Positions 45,865 to 54,152 of a DNA stretch of 57,327 nucleotides are shown here, in pieces. Origin of the DNA: an uncultured Atopobiaceae bacterium. GTDB lineage: Bacteria > Actinomycetota > Coriobacteriia > Coriobacteriales > Atopobiaceae. Below the pieces are notes generated by a model. The model ran no database searches, was not told the origin of the DNA, and saw only the letters and a list, made by a program, of their open reading frames with translations. The position numbers and the translations under genes are program-made. Each line of letters starts with the position of its first letter. Position 1 is the first letter of the stretch. Where the stretch lies: positions 1 through 57,327 of the forward strand of contig CANRLS010000005.1 in assembly GCA_947631545.1 (NCBI GenBank), given 5' to 3'.

Positions 45865-46763
45865 GCCCCACGACGTGCGACGCTTCCGATGCGCCCCATG
45901 CGATGATGCTCCGGGGAAAGCCCGTGGCGGACGCGCTCATGGCCGCCGCCAAGATCCGCGTGCAGGCGCTTCGCGACCGGGGCGTCGAGGCGAAGCTGGC
46001 CGTCGTGCGCGTGGGCGAGGATCCCTCCGACGCCGCCTACCTTCGGGGCATCGCACGGCGGGCCGAGGAGGCGGGCCTCTCGGTGGAGCTCGTGAAGCTC
46101 GCCGACTCGATCCCCCAGGGCGAGCTGGAGCGCCTCGTCGAGGACCTCTCCGACGATCCCTGCGTCCACGGCGTGCTCATCCTGCGACCGCTTCCCGCGC
46201 CTCTCGACGAGAAGCGCCTGGCATCCCTCCTCTCGCCCGCGAAGGACGTGGACGGCATGACCGAGGCGAACCTCGCCCGCGTCTTCGCCGGCGACCCCTT
46301 GGGATTCGCCCCGGCCACCGCTCGGGCCGTCACGGAGCTCCTGAAGCACTACGGCTACGACGTCCGGGGCCGCCACGCCTGCGTGATCGGCCGCTCGCTC
46401 GTGTCGGGCCGCCCCATCCAAGGGCTCCTCACCGCCCGGGACGCGACGGTCACGCTCTGCCATTCCAAGACCCGGGACCTCGCGTCCCATGCGCGGCGGG
46501 CAGAGCTCCTCGTGGCGGCCGTCGGCGAAGCGGGCTTCGTCACGCCCCAGATGGTCGGGAAGGGCGCCTGGGTCGTGGACGTGGGCATCAACGAGGCGCC
46601 GGCCGGCGATGGGGTTCGGACGATGGGCATCGTGGGCGACGTGGCGCCGGAGGCGGCCGAGGTGGCGGAGGCCCTCACCCCCGTGCCGGGCGGACTCGGC
46701 GCCGTGACCTCCGCCGTGCTCGTGCTGCAGGCCGTCGAGGCCGCGGAGCGCCAGACCCGCTAG
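45861..46763 (+). CDS. folD: methylene-THF dehydrogenase, FolD family, probably lacking cyclohydrolase activity
   Basis: 300 residues of the FolD fold: VRVGEDPSDAAY, AKDVDGM (128-132), VIGRSLVSGRP and TPVPGGLGAVT are family motifs. Aligning VGEDPSDAAYLRGIARRAEE with human [20 protein letters not shown] places Tyr60 at the catalytic Tyr but Ile64 where the catalytic Lys (human Lys56) should be. VHGVLILRPL also has Leu108 where the family has Gln (human Gln100), and PCTP is replaced by PATA. These residues belong to the cyclohydrolase step in the human enzyme. Most likely a monofunctional NAD(P)-dependent dehydrogenase working with the overlapping fchA. Confidence 0.9.
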   Translation: MSPTTCDASDAPHAMMLRGKPVADALMAAAKIRVQALRDRGVEAKLAVVRVGEDPSDAAYLRGIARRAEEAGLSVELVKLADSIPQGELERLVEDLSDDPCVHGVLILRPLPAPLDEKRLASLLSPAKDVDGMTEANLARVFAGDPLGFAPATARAVTELLKHYGYDVRGRHACVIGRSLVSGRPIQGLLTARDATVTLCHSKTRDLASHARRAELLVAAVGEAGFVTPQMVGKGAWVVDVGINEAPAGDGVRTMGIVGDVAPEAAEVAEALTPVPGGLGAVTSAVLVLQAVEAAERQTR

Positions 46764-46780
46764 GGAAGGGAGATTCGCCG

Positions 46781-47545
46781 ATGGACGAGGCGAAGACGGT
46801 GCTGGGCCAGCTGAAGGCCCGGAAGAGCGTGCGCGTCTGGGATGGCCGCGACGTGCCGGACGATGTGCGAAGGGCCATCCTCGAGGCGGCGACCGAGGCC
46901 CCCACTGCGGGCAACCAGCAGCTCTACTCCATCATCGATGTGCGCGACCAGGCGGTGAAGGACGAGCTCGCCGAGCTCTGCGACCATCAGCCCTTCATCG
47001 CCTCGGCGCCGATGGTGCTCGTCTTCATCGCCGATTGCGAGAAGTGGCGGGCAATCTATGCCGCCGCGGGCGTTGAGAGTCGACCCGCCGGTCCGGGGGA
47101 CCTCCTCCTGGCCTGCTCCGATGCCAACATCGCCGCCCAGAACGCGGTCGTGGCGGCCTGGGCGCTCGGCGTGGGCTCCTGCTACATCGGCGACGTGCTT
47201 GAGCGCTGCGAGGCCATGCGCGAGCTCCTGGCCCTGCCCTCCCAGGCGATGCCCGCCTGCATGCTCGTCTTCGGCTATCCCACGGAGCGGCAGCTCGCCC
47301 GGCCCAAGCCCGAGCGCATGCCGCTCTCCACGGTGGTCATGGAGGATCGCTACCGTCCCGTGGACGAGGCGAGCGCCCGGGCCATGGTGGCGGGAAGGTC
47401 CAGGGCTCGCGGCTTCGAGCCATGGGTGCGAGCCTTCCACGAGCGCAAGTACGCATCGGACTTCTCCCGGGAGATGAGCCGTTCGGTGGCCCTCTACCTC
47501 GAGAGCTTCGAGGATTGGGATGGCGGCCGCGAGGATCCGGCCTAG
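46781..47545 (+). CDS. nitroreductase-family flavoprotein
   Basis: 254-residue FMN-dependent oxidoreductase: RKSVRVWDGRDVPDD and EAPTAGNQQ bind the FMN phosphate, and GVGSCYIGD with the central helix are typical. The C-terminal 60 residues (RARGFEPWVRAFHERK) resemble longer nitroreductases of anaerobes. Substrate unknown. GGGAAGGGAG precedes the ATG; starts 17 bases after folD. Confidence 0.88.
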   Translation: MDEAKTVLGQLKARKSVRVWDGRDVPDDVRRAILEAATEAPTAGNQQLYSIIDVRDQAVKDELAELCDHQPFIASAPMVLVFIADCEKWRAIYAAAGVESRPAGPGDLLLACSDANIAAQNAVVAAWALGVGSCYIGDVLERCEAMRELLALPSQAMPACMLVFGYPTERQLARPKPERMPLSTVVMEDRYRPVDEASARAMVAGRSRARGFEPWVRAFHERKYASDFSREMSRSVALYLESFEDWDGGREDPA

Positions 47546-47565
47546 GCCCTGAGAGCGATCGCCCC

Positions 47566-48414
47566 ATGCCTCCCCGAACGCGCATAGCGAGGGTCCTTCC
47601 CTACGCCCTCCCCGTCATGGCGGGCTACCTGGCCATCGGGATCCCCTGCGGGATCCTCGAGGCGGAGGTCGGCCTGGCTCCCTGGATGGCGTTTTTGCTC
47701 TCGGCCACCTTCTACACCGGGGCGGGGCAGTTCATGCTCTCCAACCTCTGGCTGGCGGGCCAGGCGCCCCTTGCCATCGCCGCCTCGATATCATTCGTGA
47801 ACCTGCGCCAGCTCCTCTACTCCGCGGCCTTCGCCCCGAGGTTCCAGAAGGCGAAGGGGGGAATCTCGGCGCTCTTCGCGCTCACGGTGACCGACGAGTC
47901 CTTCGGCGTGAACCAGGACCGCTTCGCCCAAGCCGATGAACCGGGAGGCGCTCCGTGGGACGAGCGGGACGCCACCGCCCTCAACTACCTCTGCATGGCG
48001 AGCTGGGCGCTGGCGAACTTCGTCGGAGCCCTCGCGGGCGATGCGCTCGCCATCCCCACGGCCGTGGCATCCTTCGCCATGACCTCCATCTTCATCTGCC
48101 TGCTCTTCGCCAGGAGCTTCACGTCCGCGACGGCGATCGTGGCCGCGGTATCGGCCAGCGCGGTCGTCGTCTCCAAGCTCATCGGCTGGGATCAGCCCGC
48201 CATCATGATCGGGGCGGTGGCGGGCGTCGCGGCAGGGGCACTGAGCCGCCGGAGCGCCAACCGGGTGCCCGAGGCGGCGGCTCTCGATGCCGAGGAGGAG
48301 GGGGCCTACTCGTCGGCGATCCTCGACCCCGAGGCGCTGGATGAGGCCGAGGACGAGGCCGCTTCGAAGGCGGAGGGCGCCGTCAGGGCGCACCGAGGGG
48401 AGGGGCGGCCGTGA
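47566..48414 (+). CDS. azlC: branched-chain amino acid exporter subunit AzlC
   Basis: Large subunit of the AzlCD exporter. 282 residues with about seven hydrophobic helices; LPVMAGYLAIGIPCGIL, FYTGAGQFML and the SFVNLRQLLYS motif are conserved, and TDESFGVN is typical. The last 50 residues form an acidic cytoplasmic tail (EAAALDAEEEGAYSS). Stop overlaps azlD by four bases (GTGA), as expected for a two-subunit transporter. The ribosome binding site is weak. Confidence 0.92.
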   Translation: MPPRTRIARVLPYALPVMAGYLAIGIPCGILEAEVGLAPWMAFLLSATFYTGAGQFMLSNLWLAGQAPLAIAASISFVNLRQLLYSAAFAPRFQKAKGGISALFALTVTDESFGVNQDRFAQADEPGGAPWDERDATALNYLCMASWALANFVGALAGDALAIPTAVASFAMTSIFICLLFARSFTSATAIVAAVSASAVVVSKLIGWDQPAIMIGAVAGVAAGALSRRSANRVPEAAALDAEEEGAYSSAILDPEALDEAEDEAASKAEGAVRAHRGEGRP

Positions 48415-48743
48415 GCGCGGGCACCTTCCTCCTCATCTACGCCATCGTGCTCTCGACCATGCTCGTCTGTCGTCTGGTGCCGCTCTTCGCGCTTCGGTCG
48501 AGGGAGCTCTCCCCAGGGGTCGTCGAAGTGCTCGACCTCATCCCCGTCGCCGCCTTCGCGGCCCTCGTGGCCAACGATCTCTTCCAGCCCGCTGCCTGGG
48601 AGCTCGGCTTCACGTGGCAGGCCGCGATGCCCATCGTCGCGGCCCTCGGCGTCCTCTGGGTGGCACGGCGGACGAGGTCGCTCCTCTGGTGCGCCGCCGC
48701 CGGTCTCGCCCTCTACGTCCTCCTCTCGCTCATCCCGCTCTGA
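48411..48743 (+). CDS. azlD: branched-chain amino acid exporter subunit AzlD
   Basis: 110-residue membrane protein with four hydrophobic helices and the conserved CRLVPLFALRSRELSP segment of AzlD. GTG start with GGGGAGGGG upstream, overlapping azlC by four bases. After it come 275 bases with a hairpin and a promoter for the next gene, but no further ORF I can support. Confidence 0.9.
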   Translation: MSAGTFLLIYAIVLSTMLVCRLVPLFALRSRELSPGVVEVLDLIPVAAFAALVANDLFQPAAWELGFTWQAAMPIVAALGVLWVARRTRSLLWCAAAGLALYVLLSLIPL

Positions 48744-48879
48744 ATCTCGACGCCGCGTTCGCCTATGAGGGCGAGGACGCGATGCCTCTGGGCGTATCCG
48801 AGAGCCAGCATGGGGGAGCGCGACGAGCCGGTGCTCTCGAGGGTTGGCTTCCCAGCGACAATCGGAGGGATATCGGAGT

Positions 48880-48910
48880 TGAGACCACCGGCGGTCGCGC
48901 GGTGGTGTCA
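48880..48910 (+). terminator. terminator-like hairpin after azlD
   Basis: TGAGACCACCG (48880-48890) pairs with CGGTGGTGTCA (48900-48910) at 10 of 11 positions around a 9-base loop. No T-run follows. Probably the end of the fchA-azlD operon. Confidence 0.55.
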
Positions 48911-48971
48911 GGAGGGCTTGCGAGGCGGAGGCTTGAGCCCAGGGCCATCGCGTCCCCGCCGTCGCATCTGG

Positions 48972-48980
48972 CGCTAGGAT
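48972..48980 (+). promoter_or_regulatory. candidate -10 element for the alcohol dehydrogenase
   Basis: CGCTAGGAT ends 38 bases before the ATG at 49019. Same pattern as the other candidates; no clear -35. Confidence 0.5.
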
Positions 48981-49018
48981 GGAAGTCAGGGATAAGCTGC
49001 GTAGAGGAAGGGAGCCCC

Positions 49019-50185
49019 ATGGCCAACCGCATCGTCTTGAACACCGTCTCCTACCATGGCGACGGCGCCCTCGCCGAGCTCGTGGGCGAGATCGAGCGCC
49101 ACGGCAAGTCCAAGGTCTTCATCTGCACCGACCCCGACCTCGTGAGGTTCGGCGTCGTGAAGAAGGTCACGGACATTCTCGACGGGGCCTCCGTGGACTA
49201 CGTCATCTTCCAGGACGTGAAGCCCAACCCCACGATCGAGAACGTCCAGGCCGGCGTGGAGGCCTTCGACGGATCCAACGCCGACTGCATCGTCGCCATC
49301 GGCGGTGGGAGCGCCATGGACACCGCCAAGGCCATCGGCATCATCGTCACCAACCCCGAGTTCTCCGACGTGCGCTCGCTCGAGGGCGTGGCACCCACTC
49401 AGAACCATGCCGTCTTCACCATCGCCATCCCCACCACGTCGGGGACGGCGGCCGAGGTCACGATCAACTACGTGATCACCGATGTGCAGAGGAAGCGCAA
49501 GTTCGTCTGCGTCGACACCAACGACATCCCCGAGGTCGCCATCGTCGATCCCGAGATGATGGCCTCCATGCCCGTGGGCCTCACCGCGGCCACCGGCATG
49601 GATGCGCTCACCCATGCCATCGAGGGCTATACCACCAAGGCGGCTTGGGAGATCCCCGATATGTTCCACCTGGAGGCCATCCGCCTCATCTCCGAGCACC
49701 TGAGGGATGCCGTCGCCGAGGCCAAGAGCGGCGTCCCGGGCACCGGTCGCGCCGGCATGGCGCTCGCCCAGTACATCGCCGGCATGGGCTTCTCCAACGT
49801 CGGGCTCGGCATCGCTCACTCCATCGCCCATACCTTGGGCGCCAACTACGACACGCCCCACGGCGTGGCCTGCGCGATCATGCTGCCGCATGTGATGGCC
49901 TACAACGCCGATGCCACCGGCGAGCGCTTGCGCGAGGTGGCCCGTGCCATGGGCGTCTCCGGCGTCGACGAGATGTCCATCGAGGACGCGCGCGAGGCGG
50001 CTGTGGACGCCGTGCGCCAGCTGGGCGAGGACGTGGGCATCCCCACCGTCGTCGATGGCCTTGTGGAAGACGACCTCGATCGCCTCGTGGCCGATGCCAT
50101 GGCCGATGCCTGCGCCCCGGGCAACCCGAAGGACGCCACGGCAGAGGACATCGAGATGCTCTATCGCAAGGTCATGCCCGTCTAG
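49019..50185 (+). CDS. fucO: FucO-like iron-containing alcohol dehydrogenase (lactaldehyde reductase)
   Basis: 388 residues, group III alcohol dehydrogenase. From memory it closely resembles E. coli FucO: GTAAEVTINYVITD, RKFVCVD, DALTHAIEGY and AGMGFSNVGLG are shared. GGGSAMDTAKAIG binds NAD. Iron ligands are Asp195, His199, His267 and His281. FucO reduces lactaldehyde to 1,2-propanediol during fucose or rhamnose use; no such sugar genes are nearby, so a general aldehyde reduction role is possible. AAGGGAG precedes the ATG. It stands alone between two hairpins. Confidence 0.88.
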   Translation: MANRIVLNTVSYHGDGALAELVGEIERHGKSKVFICTDPDLVRFGVVKKVTDILDGASVDYVIFQDVKPNPTIENVQAGVEAFDGSNADCIVAIGGGSAMDTAKAIGIIVTNPEFSDVRSLEGVAPTQNHAVFTIAIPTTSGTAAEVTINYVITDVQRKRKFVCVDTNDIPEVAIVDPEMMASMPVGLTAATGMDALTHAIEGYTTKAAWEIPDMFHLEAIRLISEHLRDAVAEAKSGVPGTGRAGMALAQYIAGMGFSNVGLGIAHSIAHTLGANYDTPHGVACAIMLPHVMAYNADATGERLREVARAMGVSGVDEMSIEDAREAAVDAVRQLGEDVGIPTVVDGLVEDDLDRLVADAMADACAPGNPKDATAEDIEMLYRKVMPV

Positions 50186-50211
50186 CTCCGCCTCCTACCA
50201 CCGCATGGGGA

Positions 50212-50244
50212 AGAGGGCCGCGATCCCATGGGTCGCGGCCCTCT
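50212..50244. terminator. shared terminator between the dehydrogenase and the permease
   Basis: AGAGGGCCGCGA (50212-50223) pairs perfectly with TCGCGGCCCTCT (50233-50244) around a 9-base loop, between two convergent genes. Confidence 0.75.
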
Positions 50245-50274
50245 CGCGTGGCAGGGCTGGGGGAGCGATTCCGC

Positions 50275-52548
50275 TCAGCTCTTCGCGGGGTCGCTCGGGG
50301 CTTCGCCTTCGGTGCCGGTTCCCGGCTTCTCAGGCTCGGCGGCATCGGTTGCGGGCGCGACCGGCGCATCCGGCTTCGCGGCCTTCGGCGCATCCGCCTT
50401 CGCGTCGGCGTCGTCCTCGACCAATCCCACCGCCCGTTCGGCGTCCCGGGCGGCGGCGACGGCGGCCTTGGCCCTCTCGCGGGCATCGGAGAGGGCCCTA
50501 TCGGCCTCGGCCTCCCGCTCGAGGGCGGCGGCTGCGACGGCGAGCCTCTCGGCCTCCTCGCTCGCCGCCTTGGCGGCCTGGGCGGGATCATCGGGCAGCT
50601 CGGCTGCGGCCACCTCTGCCGCCGTGGCCTTGGGCACTTCGACCTCCGGCGGCTCGCCCGAGGGCTTTGCGGCGGCACCCGCCGCTCTCTGCACGCCCTC
50701 TGCCACGGCATGGACGGTCTCCTCTGCCGGCTCGGGCACGGGAGTCGCGGCGACGGCCGTCGCAGGGGCCACGTAGTTGGCGTTCGCTGCGGCCACGGCA
50801 TGGATGCCGGTCTCCGCGGCGGGCTGGGGAGGCGCGACGGGCTGGTCGTCTCCATGGTGGCCGAAGCGGTGCTTCCCACCGCCCGAAGGCTCGTAGCCCG
50901 CGACCTTGGTGAGGTCTATGTGCTCATCCGGCGACCAGTGGCGCTTGATGGGGAGCCCCATGGGATCTTGGCCCTGGGCAAGGATGTCGGAAGGGACGTT
51001 CGAGGTGACCTTGCCCGGCTTCTTCAGGCCCTCGATCTCCCACGTGAAGGGGGACATCTTGTTCTGGGGATCCACCCAGTCGCGCTTGCGCGAGAGGAAG
51101 TAGATGCCGAAGGAGATGGCGAGGACGAGCACCGTGAGCACGATGATGATCGTCACATAGGTGGTGCCGGACCCCACCTCCGACGCGACCTGGGCCGGCG
51201 GGTAGAGGGCGAGCACGATGCCGAAGACCGAAGCCGCGGTCCCCACGCCGGCGACGATCCAGGCGCCCACCTTGCCGCCGGGCACCACGAAGGAGCGCGG
51301 ACGGTTGGGCTGGGTGTACTTGAGGCGTATGAAGGCGATGAACATGAGGACGTAGTAGAGCATGTAGAGGATCGTGATGGCCTGCGTGATGAGCACCACG
51401 AACCCCTCGATGTTGGGGAGCAGGAAGACCACGAACGCGATGATCGTCATGCCGGCCAGCTGGAAGTACATGAGGCGAGAGGGCATGCCCGCCTTGTTCT
51501 CGTTCTGCAGGAACTTGGGGAGGAACCCGGAGCGGCCGGCGTTGCCGAGCATCACGGACGGGCCGGCGAGGTTCGTCACGAGGTTGGCGATGGTGGCGCC
51601 GAGGCCGGCGTAGACGAAGATCATGTAGAGCCAGGGGATGCCGATGGTGGCGCCGAGGGTCCTGTACGTGTCATAGAGGGTGTAGAGGACGTTGATGTCC
51701 TTGTTGGGCACCACCGCCGCGATGATGAGCGTGCCCACCATGAAGATGACGAGCGCGAGGACCATCGAGATGATGATGGAGAGCGGGTAGGTCTTGCGCG
51801 GGTTCTTGATCTCTTTGATGTGCGCGGCGTTCATGTCGATGCCGGCGAACGAGAAGAACACGCCCGCGGCGAGGGCCAAGGTGCTCATGCCCTCCCATTT
51901 GGGGATGAGCGTGTTGGTGGCCGGATCCTGCATGAACTCGATGGGATGGCCCTGGCCCACGTAGACGAAGAAGAGCACGATGATCGTGGCGAGCGGGATG
52001 AAGGTGCCCACGAGCACGCCGTACTTGGTGAGGGGCGCGAAGACCTTCACGCCCTTGGTGGCCAAGAAGCAGAGAACCCAATAGAAGCCGAGCCAGCAGC
52101 ACATGATGAGGAGCTCGTTCGTGGGGTGCTGGGCGAAGCTCACGGCCCAGTCGTAGTCGGGTGTGAAGAACCCGATGGTCGCGGAGAAGCTCGCCACGCC
52201 CACGCCGAAGTTGAAGGTGGTCTGGAACCACAGGAGGAAGATGCAGACGAAGGCCCAGGCCGGGCCGATGCCCTCGCCGACCCATCGGAAGATGCCGCCG
52301 CGCTCGTTCCATCCGCCGGCCAGCTCCGCCGCCACGAGACCCGTGGGAAGGAAGAAGAGGAGCGCGCCCAGGGTGAAGTAGGTCACGGACGAGAGTCCGT
52401 AGAACGACTGCTGCACGTCGTTCGCAAGGCCCGCCACGACGGTCACGTTCATCATCGTGAGCGCCGCGAGCGAGATATAGGTGCTGCCCTTGTTCGATTT
52501 CACGGTCGCAGTGGCAGCCGCGCCGCCGTGCTTGTGGCCGAAGCTCAT
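50275..52548 (-). CDS. APC-family amino acid permease with a long C-terminal tail
   Basis: 757 residues. About 12-13 hydrophobic segments fill residues 20-485 (TYISLAALTMMNVTVV, GGIFRWVGEGIG, GIDMNAAHIKEIKNPRKTYP), similar to glutamate/GABA antiporter-type permeases and related to the gadC product here. The last 270 residues are cytoplasmic: a conserved-looking stretch (MSPFTWEIEGLKKPGKVTS), then low-complexity Ala/Pro/Glu with a possible coiled coil (EEAERLAVAAAALEREAEAD). Such a tail is very long for the family. The start at 52548 has AAAGG seven bases upstream; ATG 52566 is an alternative. Substrate unknown. Confidence 0.85.
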   Translation of the reverse strand: MSFGHKHGGAAATATVKSNKGSTYISLAALTMMNVTVVAGLANDVQQSFYGLSSVTYFTLGALLFFLPTGLVAAELAGGWNERGGIFRWVGEGIGPAWAFVCIFLLWFQTTFNFGVGVASFSATIGFFTPDYDWAVSFAQHPTNELLIMCCWLGFYWVLCFLATKGVKVFAPLTKYGVLVGTFIPLATIIVLFFVYVGQGHPIEFMQDPATNTLIPKWEGMSTLALAAGVFFSFAGIDMNAAHIKEIKNPRKTYPLSIIISMVLALVIFMVGTLIIAAVVPNKDINVLYTLYDTYRTLGATIGIPWLYMIFVYAGLGATIANLVTNLAGPSVMLGNAGRSGFLPKFLQNENKAGMPSRLMYFQLAGMTIIAFVVFLLPNIEGFVVLITQAITILYMLYYVLMFIAFIRLKYTQPNRPRSFVVPGGKVGAWIVAGVGTAASVFGIVLALYPPAQVASEVGSGTTYVTIIIVLTVLVLAISFGIYFLSRKRDWVDPQNKMSPFTWEIEGLKKPGKVTSNVPSDILAQGQDPMGLPIKRHWSPDEHIDLTKVAGYEPSGGGKHRFGHHGDDQPVAPPQPAAETGIHAVAAANANYVAPATAVAATPVPEPAEETVHAVAEGVQRAAGAAAKPSGEPPEVEVPKATAAEVAAAELPDDPAQAAKAASEEAERLAVAAAALEREAEADRALSDARERAKAAVAAARDAERAVGLVEDDADAKADAPKAAKPDAPVAPATDAAEPEKPGTGTEGEAPSDPAKS

Positions 52549-52667
52549 CTCTCTGCCTTTCGTCATCCGCCTTTGGCCTTGTGATACCCGTGTGGAGATT
52601 CCCCTAAGCCAAAGTCGGGGCTAGGTGGCCGAGGTTCGAGGCCTTCGCAAGTGCGCTCGCCAAGAGC

Positions 52668-52704
52668 GCGAAGGCGCGCCCGCATCGTGCGGACGCGCCT
52701 TCGC
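52668..52704 (-). terminator. terminator-like hairpin after pepC
   Basis: GCGAAGGCGCG (52668-52678) pairs perfectly with CGCGCCTTCGC (52694-52704), and CCGCA/TGCGG extend the stem inside after one mismatch, leaving a 3-base loop. No T-run on the minus strand. Confidence 0.65.
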
Positions 52705-52745
52705 GACGCCGGTGAGCGTGCCGGCACCGATGTGCGTGATGGGGC

Positions 52746-54089
52746 CTAGGGTACGGGGTTGAACGTGCTCCAGTAGGGGAGCACCACGGGCTCCGTGTCC
52801 AGCACCGCCTTCAAGTCGTCACTCAAGAGGTCCCTCTTGATGACGACCTCGTAGACGTACTCGTCCATCCAGTCATCGTTCATGATGAAGTACCCGTTGA
52901 AGCCCACCTTCTGGCCATGGGCCTCGGCGCCCCAGGAGTTCTCGACCTTCCACTTGGTGGGCTTGCCGTCGACGATGTCCACGCCGCCGATCACCATGGC
53001 GTGGGTGGGGAGGCTCTCGCAGGTGAGGTAGCGCTCGCGCTTGTCCATCGTATCCGTGATGCCGAAGAGCGTCTCGAGGTCGTAGAGGCCTATGGCCATG
53101 ATGCCCTTGTAGCGGTCGGAGCTCTGGAGCACGTCGCAGCCGAACCACACGGGGTCTCCGCCCTTGAGCTGCTCGATCGTCAGGTCCTTCAGCGTGTCCA
53201 TGTCCACGTTCAGGTAGCGCACCTGCGGGCCGCCCTGGACCTCGTCGGCCATGTCGATGGTGAACATGCGCTGGTAGGGCGTGGCGTCGGTGGGCACGTT
53301 GGTCACCGCCACGAAGTCGTTCACGCTGTCGCAGTACTTCTTGTAGAACTCCTTAGGGGTGAGGCCGTAATCGCCGTGGAAGACGCCGTCGCTGTCGCGG
53401 TACTCGAAGTCGAAGGTCTTCGGCGGCACGCCCAGGCACACGGCGCAGATCCTGTAGATGTCGCCGAGCATCCTCTCCTTGGCCGCCTGGACCTCCTCCT
53501 CGCCCTTGCCGTCTCGAACCAGCTCGCGCAGCTCGAGCGCATCCTGGCGCATCTTGCGGTTGAGGACCGTGTCCATCTCGGCCGAGCTCGTCGAGCAGGC
53601 GGTGTCGCCCATGGCGGTGAGGGGCACGACGCCGTACTTCTCGATGAGCGGGGCGATGATCGGCCAGTCGCCGCCGTCCTGCTGCGGGGTCTGGAGCAGG
53701 AACATCACCCGGCGGTCGTCGAGCTCGTCGTTCGCGCTCTTGATGATCTGCTCGTAGAAGAAGTTCGCCTTCTCGAGTTTGTCGTAGAAGAAGTTGTAGT
53801 TCTGGGAGAGCTGGAAGCTGCCCTTCTTGAGCTTGAGCCGCTTCTCGATGCCCAGGCGCAGGGTGTTGAGGGCCGCGAACATCCAGCAGCGCCCCGACTG
53901 CTTCTGGTTGGAGACGGCCTCGGCGTCCACATCCACCGAGAAGACGAAGCTCATCTCGTCTATGACGGTGTCGTTCTGGGCGGACGCGAGGATCCCGTTC
54001 CTGAAGACCGCCCGCTCCGTCGCCTTGCGTATCTCGTCAGTGGCGAAGTCGTCCCTGAACCTGTCGAGCGTCTGCTGCTTGATCTCCAT
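52746..54089 (-). CDS. pepC: aminopeptidase C (bleomycin hydrolase family, peptidase C1B)
   Basis: Cytosolic cysteine aminopeptidase that trims peptides. 447 residues with the papain-like triad: Gln62 and Cys68 in NQKQSGRCWMFAALN, His in LPTHAMVIGGVD and Asn in VENSWG. The C-terminus (STFNPVP) is where family members place a tail into the active site to enforce aminopeptidase specificity. GAGGAAGGA precedes the ATG. It lies 63 bases after the C45-type gene on the same strand and is probably cotranscribed with it. Confidence 0.95.
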   Translation of the reverse strand: MEIKQQTLDRFRDDFATDEIRKATERAVFRNGILASAQNDTVIDEMSFVFSVDVDAEAVSNQKQSGRCWMFAALNTLRLGIEKRLKLKKGSFQLSQNYNFFYDKLEKANFFYEQIIKSANDELDDRRVMFLLQTPQQDGGDWPIIAPLIEKYGVVPLTAMGDTACSTSSAEMDTVLNRKMRQDALELRELVRDGKGEEEVQAAKERMLGDIYRICAVCLGVPPKTFDFEYRDSDGVFHGDYGLTPKEFYKKYCDSVNDFVAVTNVPTDATPYQRMFTIDMADEVQGGPQVRYLNVDMDTLKDLTIEQLKGGDPVWFGCDVLQSSDRYKGIMAIGLYDLETLFGITDTMDKRERYLTCESLPTHAMVIGGVDIVDGKPTKWKVENSWGAEAHGQKVGFNGYFIMNDDWMDEYVYEVVIKRDLLSDDLKAVLDTEPVVLPYWSTFNPVP

Positions 54090-54152
54090 AGCGCATCCTT
54101 CCTCTTATGCGGTGGCGAAACCTTTGGCGGGGCGGCTCAGTGCCGCCGGGCT

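Noticed and set aside
48880-48910. T-box or other riboswitch before the alcohol dehydrogenase
   Set aside because: The GGTGGT piece lies in a simple hairpin without the T-box core or specifier structure, and it precedes the candidate promoter of the next gene; a terminator after azlD is simpler.
48979-52584. 1201-codon open frame on the plus strand
   Set aside because: It runs across the fucO-like gene in another frame and antisense to the permease; its protein is His/Arg/Gly-rich with no domain. An artefact of high GC content.
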